Positions 27,827-35,369 of a DNA stretch of 35,369 bases are shown here, piece by piece. The position numbers were made by a program, and so were the translations under genes. This DNA is from Nanobdellota archaeon (GTDB lineage Archaea > Nanobdellota > Nanobdellia > Parvarchaeales > Parvarchaeaceae). The DNA lies in contig JAJZWM010000006.1 in assembly GCA_021846665.1 (NCBI GenBank), positions 1 to 35,369 of the forward strand. Direction: 5' to 3'. Under the pieces are notes generated by a model, which was not told the origin of the DNA, made no database searches, and saw only the letters and a list, made by a program, of their open reading frames with translations. Within the stretch, counting starts at the first letter, position 1, and the number at the start of each line of letters is the position of its first letter.

Positions 27827-27975
27827 TATCCCATAAAGAGATCTTCAAAGAAGGATTTCTCTGCCGGAATTATTTTATTATTACCATAAACTTTTTTTAT
27901 TTTATTTTTTAAATATTAAATAAAATACAGGTAGTTATTTATAAAAGTTAAATAGTTTAGATTTTTTAATTTAAC

Positions 27976-28440
27976 ATGCTTGACAGCGTTTTGACTAAGG
28001 ATCATGAAAGAATCGATATATACTTTAATGAATTCTTGCTTTCATTAAGTTCAAAGCCAGATATGAATAAGCTTGATTTGATTGTTTCTTCGCTTAGAAA
28101 CCATATGTTTTGGGAAGAGGAGTACCTTTTTCCGGAGATATTTGAAGAAAATAAATTAAGGATACAAGGCTTAGAGGCAGAGCATGGAGCTATACTGAAA
28201 CTATTAGATGAAGTTAAAAGGCTTATTTCAATAAATGAAATTGAGGACGCAAAAAAGAAAACACAGGGAGTTATACGTGTTCTAAAAGGTCATAATGAAG
28301 CAGAAGAAGGGTATATCTACCTTGAACTTGACAAACTAGAAAGTCAAAAACAAGCAGATCTTCTTCTTAAAGAAGTTGAGCATGCATCCGCTCCAAAGGA
28401 CTGGATATGTAAAGTATTACGTACAGGCTCTTTAAAATAA
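27976..28440 (+). CDS. Hemerythrin/HHE cation-binding domain protein
   Basis: KDHERIDIYFNEFL...LRNHMFWEEEYLFPEI...LEAEHGAILKLLDE...HNEAEEGYIYLEL. Confidence 0.85.
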   Translation: MLDSVLTKDHERIDIYFNEFLLSLSSKPDMNKLDLIVSSLRNHMFWEEEYLFPEIFEENKLRIQGLEAEHGAILKLLDEVKRLISINEIEDAKKKTQGVIRVLKGHNEAEEGYIYLELDKLESQKQADLLLKEVEHASAPKDWICKVLRTGSLK

Positions 28441-28472
28441 GTATTTATAGTAGATTTATTCTTAGATTTTGT

Positions 28473-29204
28473 ATGATATCAAACGACAAAACAAGTATAT
28501 TAGGTGAGCTTCTAAAACAAGATTACATAACGGTTTCAGATGAAGAATTGTTGAACCTTATCTCAGAAAACGAGGATTTGACTGTAATTCAGTCGGCGGA
28601 TACTTTTAACTGGTATAAAAATAAGGGAGAAAGCAAGCATATAATAACAAAAAAGGGAAGTAAAAATCTGAAGTATCTAGATAATACCTTAGATTTGTTT
28701 CTTGTAAACCTGGAAAAATTGAAAGAAACGAGTAATTCATACATGATTTCAAATGAACTTTATACTGAAAATTTCTCTGAAAAGGATTCCATCCCAAATT
28801 TATCATTGCTTAATATCTCAGTTTATGATGGTCTAACTAATAGAAATCTTGATGATTATTCCCTTATAAAATCCGAAAGATACTTTGAGTATCCAAATAT
28901 AAAGGATGGTAAGGAAAACTTGAACAAAACGATGAGGGCAAAGTTCTATAGTAAAAAGAAAGGTAATGGAATAACAATAGTTTATAGGCAAACTATAAAC
29001 AATAACAGTATAATCGGTTCTAGAATATACGTTTTTGATAACGGAGAACTAAAAAATTTAGATAAGATAAAAAATGAAAGATTAATAACATTTATGAGAG
29101 CAATAGATTACTGGCACGATAATGAGTTAAAGGAAAGAAATGCAAAGTTGGATAAATTCGGTACTGGCTTAAATGTCCCTTCTTATATGTCCTTGTATTA
29201 CTGA
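28473..29204 (+). CDS. Hypothetical soluble protein
   Basis: 243-aa ORF with coding-like composition; no family recognised. Confidence 0.6.
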   Translation: MISNDKTSILGELLKQDYITVSDEELLNLISENEDLTVIQSADTFNWYKNKGESKHIITKKGSKNLKYLDNTLDLFLVNLEKLKETSNSYMISNELYTENFSEKDSIPNLSLLNISVYDGLTNRNLDDYSLIKSERYFEYPNIKDGKENLNKTMRAKFYSKKKGNGITIVYRQTINNNSIIGSRIYVFDNGELKNLDKIKNERLITFMRAIDYWHDNELKERNAKLDKFGTGLNVPSYMSLYY

Positions 29205-29488
29205 TCTATTTTTAATTTTCCATTTTTTATCGCCAGATTTACGGCAATTATGTGAGAGCATAGTTTATCCTGAAGAGTATACCACTTGCAATCACATTGC
29301 CATCTTTTATCATTTGGTTTTTCGTCAAAGTACATTACATTGTGAAGTTCATTATCTCCCTGTACAAGGAAAGAAACATGCTTTTGTGTTTTATAATCTA
29401 TTTTTACTGAATTAATTAATCTTATACCTTTTATGTAAAGTCTTTCATCTTTCTTAAGGTCTTTATCTTCTAAGATCTTTATTTCCAT
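29198..29488 (-). CDS. SWIM zinc-finger protein
   Basis: RWQCDCKWYTLQDKLCSHIIAVNLAIKNG (CxC...CxH). Confidence 0.85.
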   Translation of the reverse strand: MEIKILEDKDLKKDERLYIKGIRLINSVKIDYKTQKHVSFLVQGDNELHNVMYFDEKPNDKRWQCDCKWYTLQDKLCSHIIAVNLAIKNGKLKIDQ

Positions 29489-29523
29489 GATAATTTATTA
29501 AATACAGATTGTTATATATATTA

Positions 29524-29820
29524 GCGGTATTGTATACAACAGACCATTAACTTTTAATAAGTTGATGGAGGAAGTCCGTTCACCTTTAAAACTGAAGTGC
29601 AGTAATGCATTGCTTTAAAAGGCAGGCAACTGAGCAGAAACGATACCTATTTTCAGTGTAAAGAGATGATGCGAAAGCTGATTGCTGAAAAGAGGATGAA
29701 ACGGCAGACCTTCAGGGTGCAAACCGGTATTCCGGCGCTTAGTCGAATGTTGTTGCATCTAACTGAGAAGCCTTTGAACAAAGGCAGAGAGATGACAAAA
29801 AACGGGCTATTCAATACCGC
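29524..29820 (+). ncRNA. rnpB: RNase P RNA (archaeal)
   Basis: P1 helix GCGGTATTG (29524-29532)/CAATACCGC (29812-29820); GGAGGAAGTCCG; GATGAAACGGCAGACCTTCAGGGTGCAAACCGG; AACGGGCTA. Confidence 0.93.
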
Positions 29821-29853
29821 AATTTATTTAAACAGGCAGGTATTAACATAAAA

Positions 29854-31401
29854 ATGCCAGATGAAAACAAAGAACACAATGCTAATGTAGCAGACAATGA
29901 GAATATAAACAGAGATTTACAGCCAGAAAAAGCTGTAGTTACTGATAATAAAAATGAAAATGCCTCTAATCAACAGCAGAGTTCTCAAAATAATCTAGAG
30001 GAAAGTAAAGTAGAGGTTAGTAGCAATCTCAATGATGATGAGCTTGAAAAATTGAGGAAAGAGAATGAGAGATTGAAAGAAATACAGAGATTAAGGGAGG
30101 AAAATGCCAAACTTTCAAATGGTTATACAGCTTCGTCTGGATTAGAGAAGAATAATAGCAATAAAAACCGGTTAGTCTTTCCTTTGATTCTAGGCGTAGT
30201 AGTTGTTGCGGTAATTATAATAATTTTAATATTTGTTTTTCATGCGCCATCTAAATCAAATATAACGGTACTTGGAGGAAAAGTATTGTTTACTTCTGCA
30301 AATCTATCTGGAGTTTCTAATTCAAATTTAGGGAATACTCCAATACCAAATTCATTGGTACCACCAAATTTCTCTGCAATAAATAACTCTGATACATCTT
30401 TTCAGTTTTTTAAAGGGCCCATAGGTCAGTTAGAACCAAATTATGTGAGTACGCTTTCAAATTTAAGTACTCAATTGGAAGATGTCGGACAGCAGCAATT
30501 AAGCGGAAACATAGAGTGTGTGCCTGCAGGGAACAGTTCAAATGGACCGAATCCTGCTTATTGCGTTCTTTTAATAGGTAGTAACAATTATGATATAATT
30601 CCGATAAAGGTTGGTGGTAATTCAACTATAGAGGTCAATGGAAATTCTGAATTTAAGTTGCCTCTTCTAACCTACAATGGTAAACCTACGTTTGTTTATA
30701 TAGGAGCTCAGGGTTGCCCGTTCTGTGCAGGTATGCGTTGGGCCTTAGCAATCGCCCTTTCAAGGTTTGGAAACTTTTCAAAGTTATTTTATGATAGATC
30801 TGCTACAAGCGATGCAAATGTTCCTACTTTCACATTTGATTATAATGCAAATTTGTTTTATAATGCGGTTTCAAAGCCTTCTATAAATAATGGTGCAGCA
30901 CCTTATGGTGATAGCAATCCAACTCCGTTCTTTGTAGGGGCCTATTATAATTCTAGTTACATAAATTTCATTCCATTGGATGAAATAGGTTCTTCATTTT
31001 TAGTTAATATTACAGGTATAGCGGATGCCTCCCCCTTCGTTTTCAATAATGTAGTACTCACCAGCCAAGCATTTAATTCTTATCATGGGTTTGGAATTTA
31101 CAACTTTTTAGCAGGAGGTGTGCCTTTCTTTGATATTAACAATCAATATGTATTTGATGGTGCAAGCATAAATGCTGGAACATATCTTACATCAAGTGGA
31201 TTAAATCCGGCATATAGCACGCATCAAGATATGCTTAATTCGATTGAAAATCCAACAAGTGGGTCTTTTGGACAAACAGTTTTGGGAGCAGCAAATATTC
31301 TTACAGCACAAATTTGCGAAACATTGAACAATACAGCTCCAGTATGCAGTTTATCATACATATCTAAATTAGAAAATAAATTGAATTCTGTAAAAATTTA
31401 A
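29854..31401 (+). CDS. DUF929 thioredoxin-like membrane-anchored protein
   Basis: Coiled-coil N-terminus, one TM, FVYIGAQGCPFCAGMRWALAIALSRFGNFSKL with CxxC. Confidence 0.85.
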   Translation: MPDENKEHNANVADNENINRDLQPEKAVVTDNKNENASNQQQSSQNNLEESKVEVSSNLNDDELEKLRKENERLKEIQRLREENAKLSNGYTASSGLEKNNSNKNRLVFPLILGVVVVAVIIIILIFVFHAPSKSNITVLGGKVLFTSANLSGVSNSNLGNTPIPNSLVPPNFSAINNSDTSFQFFKGPIGQLEPNYVSTLSNLSTQLEDVGQQQLSGNIECVPAGNSSNGPNPAYCVLLIGSNNYDIIPIKVGGNSTIEVNGNSEFKLPLLTYNGKPTFVYIGAQGCPFCAGMRWALAIALSRFGNFSKLFYDRSATSDANVPTFTFDYNANLFYNAVSKPSINNGAAPYGDSNPTPFFVGAYYNSSYINFIPLDEIGSSFLVNITGIADASPFVFNNVVLTSQAFNSYHGFGIYNFLAGGVPFFDINNQYVFDGASINAGTYLTSSGLNPAYSTHQDMLNSIENPTSGSFGQTVLGAANILTAQICETLNNTAPVCSLSYISKLENKLNSVKI

Positions 31402-31560
31402 CTTTAAAATCACTATCTATTAACAATAAATTATTTGGTTGTGCTATTTATAAAGTAGCTGTAAAATAGTGAGTTAAATTAATTATTGTAATTTTTTATA
31501 TTTTTAGCCAAGATTCAAAAATGATAAATATATTTAAGTCTTTAATTTGCATTAATTAGT

Positions 31561-32430
31561 ATGGATAATGGGGATAACTTGAAGAAGGTAACACAGAATA
31601 TACTAGATACCTCTTACAAAGTTTATTCAGATGTTTCGTTGATAAACAGCTCTTTATTCAGAGCGGCTTCTTCTTTAGGTGTTGAACTACCAGAGATACC
31701 ACAGATAAAACTTGCAGAAATAATGGAGAAGTTAACTGCTAGTTCAGTAAACAAGAAAGGGAATCAAGTAGAGAAATCATCTATGGAAAAGAGGCTTCCT
31801 TTATTTGGTATAGATAAAAAGCTTAAGAAATCACAGGAAAACACTGAAAAAGTGACAGTATCACAGCCCGCTTTAAGTGAAACTCAGAAGTTAAAAGTTG
31901 CGCATGAAGAAAAAATTGATAAAATTATACATGAATTGCCATCTGGTCCAAATTATAAACCGGGAGATTTAGCGGAGGGGAATGTAGGAGTAATTGCGCA
32001 GTCTGGAAATAAAACAGAGACAAAAGTTTCTATGGAAGAAAGAGAAAATAAGCTAAATAAAATACAATCAGCTATGCCATCTAAGGTTATTGTTAAAAAG
32101 GATGATGATTTAATTCAGCCAGCAGAAGCGATTTCTCCAGCAAGTGAAATGAACTCTCAGTCCAAAATGCAGAAGAAAATATTTGAAACAACTAACTTTG
32201 GTAAAATATCTGGAAAAGATGAAGAGGGACAAATAGATGAGATTTTAAATAATCCACTAAATAAATTACTTTCATTAGTCAAGGAAAAGCACTCAATTAC
32301 AACTTCGCAAGCTGCGCAATCTTTAAATGTTAGCAAAGATTTAATTGAAAAATGGGCTAAGATACTTAGTCAGAATTCTCTTATAAGAGTAAAGTATCAA
32401 TTGATGGGAGATATGATATTAGAAGGATAA
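31561..32430 (+). CDS. Protein with disordered middle and C-terminal winged-helix domain
   Basis: C-terminal LLSLVKEKHSITTSQAAQSLNVSKDLIEKWAKILSQNSLIRVKYQ; stop overlaps the KaiC-like start. Confidence 0.65.
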   Translation: MDNGDNLKKVTQNILDTSYKVYSDVSLINSSLFRAASSLGVELPEIPQIKLAEIMEKLTASSVNKKGNQVEKSSMEKRLPLFGIDKKLKKSQENTEKVTVSQPALSETQKLKVAHEEKIDKIIHELPSGPNYKPGDLAEGNVGVIAQSGNKTETKVSMEERENKLNKIQSAMPSKVIVKKDDDLIQPAEAISPASEMNSQSKMQKKIFETTNFGKISGKDEEGQIDEILNNPLNKLLSLVKEKHSITTSQAAQSLNVSKDLIEKWAKILSQNSLIRVKYQLMGDMILEG

Positions 32431-33140
32431 TGGAAACGGAAAGTGAAAATGGTATTGGAAGAGAATCTACAGGAATACCTGGATTAGATGAGGCTTTGAA
32501 AGGAGGATTCCCAAAGAATAGTGTAGTATTTCTTACAGGAACGCCAGGTGCAGGTAAAACTACTTTTTCATTGCAATTTTTAGCTGATGGAGCTAAAAAA
32601 GGCGAAAAAGGACTTTACTTTACATTGGAAGAAAGTCCAGAGGATATAATTTCTCAATTTACATTATACGATCCAAAGCTGAAGGAATACATTGATAATG
32701 GACTTATAAAGATAGTAACCATACCTTTAGTTGATTATGATTCTATGAAGGAAGTTGTTTCTTCAGAACTTGATGCAATGGGCGCACAGCGCTTGATAAT
32801 CGATTCCATAACTTACTTACAAATGTTCTTTTCTGATATAATGTCAATAAGAAAGGCTATAATAGAACTTTCAAGCATAATAAAAGCGAGAGATTGCACT
32901 GCTATATTTATAGGAGAAATGCCATATGGTGAAAATAAGCTTTCTGCTTTTGGAGTTGAAGAATTTGCATCAGACGGAGTAATAGCTCTTTATATGGTAG
33001 AAAGACAAAGCTCATTCATAAGAGCCCTTAGGATAATAAAAATGAGATCTACTGATCATCTAACAAAATATATACCTTTAGATATAAAATCAACTGGCAT
33101 AGTAATTTATCCATCTGCGGAGCTTTTCGCAGACATATAA
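32430..33140 (+). CDS. KaiC/RecA-superfamily ATPase
   Basis: STGIPGLDEALKGGFPKNSVVFLTGTPGAGKTTFSLQFL...LRIIKMRSTDH. Confidence 0.9.
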   Translation: METESENGIGRESTGIPGLDEALKGGFPKNSVVFLTGTPGAGKTTFSLQFLADGAKKGEKGLYFTLEESPEDIISQFTLYDPKLKEYIDNGLIKIVTIPLVDYDSMKEVVSSELDAMGAQRLIIDSITYLQMFFSDIMSIRKAIIELSSIIKARDCTAIFIGEMPYGENKLSAFGVEEFASDGVIALYMVERQSSFIRALRIIKMRSTDHLTKYIPLDIKSTGIVIYPSAELFADI

Positions 33141-33142
33141 TT

Positions 33143-34084
33143 ATGGCCCTCTGGATAGAGAAATATAGACCACAGTCATTTGACGAAATAATAGGGCAAA
33201 CAGATATAGTAGCTAAATTAAAGGCTATGGCTGAGAAGAAAGAGATACAGCACATGATATTATCCGGCCCGCCTGGCGTTGGGAAAACAACTTCTGCGGT
33301 CGTATTAGCGAAAGCAGTATTTGGTCAGGATTGGAATCAGAATTTCATCGAATTAAATGCATCTGATGATAGAAAGTTAAGCGTTATACAAGGAAAAGTT
33401 AAGGAATTTGCAAGGACGAAGCCGATAGATGCTCCTTTTAAGATAATTCTTTTTGATGAGGCTGATTCATTGACACAAGAGGCTCAACAGGCTCTGCGTA
33501 GAATGATGGAGGAATATAGTGCAACATGCAGATTTATATTTAGCGTTAATTATCAAAGTAATATAATAGAACCCCTACAGTCAAGATGTGCAATTCTACG
33601 TTTCCAACCGCTTTCCAAAGAAGATGTGCATAAATTTATAAAAAGAATTGCAGAAAGTGAAAAATTGGAAATTGATACTGAAGCAATGGATGCATTGGAT
33701 TATGTTTCAAGAGGTGATCTTAGAACTCTTGTTAACCTAATGCAATCTCTTGCAAACGTTTCAAAAAAGATAGATGCCAAAGCTGTTCTTCAGAGTAGCG
33801 GTTTAATGGATGTATCAAAGACTATGGAAGGGCTAAAAGTTGCATTATCTGGAGATTTCAAAAAATCTAGAGAGATATTCTCAGAAATAATAGATAGTGG
33901 AGTAAATATGAAAGAGCTTTTAATTTCGATTTTTAATATAATTTCAACTACAGATATAGTAAATGATAAGGTTAAAAATTATGTTTTCGAAAAGCTTGCA
34001 GAAACTGATTATAGAATAGTTGAGGGTGCAACACCATTCATACAATTTCAGGCCTTTCTTGCCTTTTTGTCCAGTCTAAAATAA
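33143..34084 (+). CDS. rfcS: Replication factor C small subunit
   Basis: WIEKYRPQSFDEIIGQ, GPPGVGKTTSA, LNASDDR, LFDEADSLTQEAQQALRRMME. Confidence 0.96.
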   Translation: MALWIEKYRPQSFDEIIGQTDIVAKLKAMAEKKEIQHMILSGPPGVGKTTSAVVLAKAVFGQDWNQNFIELNASDDRKLSVIQGKVKEFARTKPIDAPFKIILFDEADSLTQEAQQALRRMMEEYSATCRFIFSVNYQSNIIEPLQSRCAILRFQPLSKEDVHKFIKRIAESEKLEIDTEAMDALDYVSRGDLRTLVNLMQSLANVSKKIDAKAVLQSSGLMDVSKTMEGLKVALSGDFKKSREIFSEIIDSGVNMKELLISIFNIISTTDIVNDKVKNYVFEKLAETDYRIVEGATPFIQFQAFLAFLSSLK

Positions 34085-34086
34085 GT

Positions 34087-35061
34087 ATGTTATCTCTTTT
34101 TAAGCCAGAAATGAAAATGTTTGTAGAGAATTATTCGAATAGTATACCTTCTAAGGTATTAAATGCTATAAAAAGGGGCAAATCTCGTTTTGTATTCAAT
34201 GGTCCAGCTGGGACAGGCAAAAATTTTTTAGCAGAAGCAATTGCAAATGAGCTTGGTTCTACATTTGAAGTTATAAATTTATATGAATTGGTTGATGACA
34301 CGCAGAGCGTATCCTCTTTAATATTAGAAAGCATAAAGAGAGTCGCAGTCTCTAAATCACTTTTTCAGCAGAATAAGAAGGTTATTTATATTGAGGATAT
34401 AGAAAAATTGCTGTCAGTTGACGCTTCTATATTACAGAAACTTAATTCAATAGCAAGTGATTCTATAATAATATTTGAATCTGAAACAGGAGATATATTC
34501 AGGGGTAAATACAAAAAATATCTTGTAGCTTATGAAATTATAAGGTTCTACAAACTTAATAGTAGGGTATTAAAAGTTTTTGCTTTAAAACTAGCTGTTT
34601 ACAATAAGCTTAAAGTAAACGAAAGTTTAATTGATAGCATTGTAAGAGGAGCAAAAGGGAATATAGCTAGTGTAATAACCGATCTTAATACAATATATAT
34701 AACAAATTCTACTCATTTAGATACTTTTAGGAATTCAGATGATTCAATATTTGAAAAAATAACGGCAGTATTTTCAGGTAAAATAGAAAACACGGAGATA
34801 TACTTCGCATCGGATATGGAAGCAAAGAACTTTGAAATTTGGCTGGCTGAAAAAGCACCTCAAGTACTTAAGAAAGAAGAACTTTATCATTTTTTTGAGT
34901 CTATTGCTGCAGCAGACATAGTTCTTAATAAAATAAAGAAGCAAAATTGGTCTCTTTTAAAATATGTAAAAAATATAATGGCGTATAGCTGTTATGGTTT
35001 TAAAGTAAGTTTTCCAAAAATTGATTTTTACGCTCCAAGGTGGGATTCTTACTATAGATAG
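34087..35061 (+). CDS. Degenerate, short replication factor C large-subunit-like protein
   Basis: Directly after rfcS; GPAGTGKNFLAEAIANELG (Walker A T/S to N), VIYIEDIEKL, RFYKLNSRVL, GAKGNIASVITDLN. Confidence 0.7.
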   Translation: MLSLFKPEMKMFVENYSNSIPSKVLNAIKRGKSRFVFNGPAGTGKNFLAEAIANELGSTFEVINLYELVDDTQSVSSLILESIKRVAVSKSLFQQNKKVIYIEDIEKLLSVDASILQKLNSIASDSIIIFESETGDIFRGKYKKYLVAYEIIRFYKLNSRVLKVFALKLAVYNKLKVNESLIDSIVRGAKGNIASVITDLNTIYITNSTHLDTFRNSDDSIFEKITAVFSGKIENTEIYFASDMEAKNFEIWLAEKAPQVLKKEELYHFFESIAAADIVLNKIKKQNWSLLKYVKNIMAYSCYGFKVSFPKIDFYAPRWDSYYR

Positions 35062-35104
35062 TATACAAAGAAATATTTATATCCCTTGATTTATAATCAA
35101 TGAT

Positions 35105-35369
35105 ATGTCATTTAAAACCTTAAACACAGAGAATTTAACTATTTTAACAAAAAGTAAAAGATCTCAGTCCGCTTTGGAATACATGATGACCTATGGCTGG
35201 GCTATTTTGATCATAGTAATAGTAGCAGTAATATTATACAGCATGGGTATTTTTAATCCAGCATCAAGCATATCATTAACAATAACAGGCTTTCAGCAAA
35301 CTCCTATATCCTCAGCAATATGTACTCCGACAGGAGTTCTAGTAGTTTCAGTAGAAGATGCAACAGGTA
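35105..35369 (+). CDS. Class III signal peptide surface protein, truncated by window end
   Basis: MSFKTLNTENLTILTKSKRSQSALEYMMTYGWAILIIVIVAVILYSMGIFNPASS; open to the window edge. Confidence 0.85.
   Translation, partial: MSFKTLNTENLTILTKSKRSQSALEYMMTYGWAILIIVIVAVILYSMGIFNPASSISLTITGFQQTPISSAICTPTGVLVVSVEDATG

Noticed and set aside
27836-27864. AGAGATCTTCAAAGAAGGATTTCT hairpin after tRNA-Arg
   Set aside because: Imperfect stem, no clear T-run directly after it; too weak to call a terminator.
29666-29851. 61-aa ORF MMRKLIAEKRMKRQTFRVQTGIPALSRMLLHLTEK...
   Set aside because: Lies largely inside the RNase P RNA, including its conserved core; not a protein gene.
31405-31480. TCACTAT...ATAGTGA inverted repeat between DUF929 and the wHTH gene
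   Set aside because: Only 7-bp arms with a spacer of about 50 nt in AT-rich DNA; expected by chance.
1-35369. CRISPR array, rRNA operon, prophage or complete IS element
   Set aside because: No spaced direct repeats, rRNA motifs, phage structural genes or transposase ORF seen by reading the window.

Overview
The window looks like a compact, AT-rich archaeal chromosome segment, probably from a small-genome (DPANN/ARMAN-like) lineage; that placement is inferred from gene content and from short, overlapping genes. It holds a dense set of archaeal informational genes: L10e, S9, L13, S19e, L39e, L31e, PDCD5-like, RNase P Rpp21/Rnp4, prefoldin alpha, FtsY, pelota, Elp3, a KH protein, Topo VI B/A, and RFC small plus a degenerate RFC large subunit. 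Metabolic and membrane genes include PEP synthase, PduO-type cobalamin adenosyltransferase, GalT, an amino-acid permease, a presenilin-like protease, a hemerythrin, a SWIM protein and a DUF929 thioredoxin-like protein. Surface (class III signal peptide) proteins are also present. Structured RNAs found by eye are SRP RNA, RNase P RNA and four tRNAs: Ser-GCT with a 13-nt intron, Glu-CTC, Ala-CGC and Arg-CCT. The main items to check are: (i) a solitary TnpB-type IS200/IS605 right-end (omegaRNA-scaffold-like) hairpin with no tnpB next to it; (ii) two surface-protein genes 27 kb apart with near-identical promoters and signal-peptide DNA but unrelated bodies; (iii) a decayed ORF with an in-frame TGA; (iv) a palindromic putative operator in front of a Cys/Met-rich peptide + PadR pair; (v) a dolichyl-phosphate-mannose-synthase/GtrA-like fusion lacking a recognisable DxD; (vi) a large insertion in the Topo VI-B ATPase domain; (vii) a wHTH + KaiC-like + RFC cluster with a shrunken RFC-L; (viii) a 43-aa ultra-acidic ORF; (ix) tandem small paralogs. 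No CRISPR array or complete mobile element was seen.
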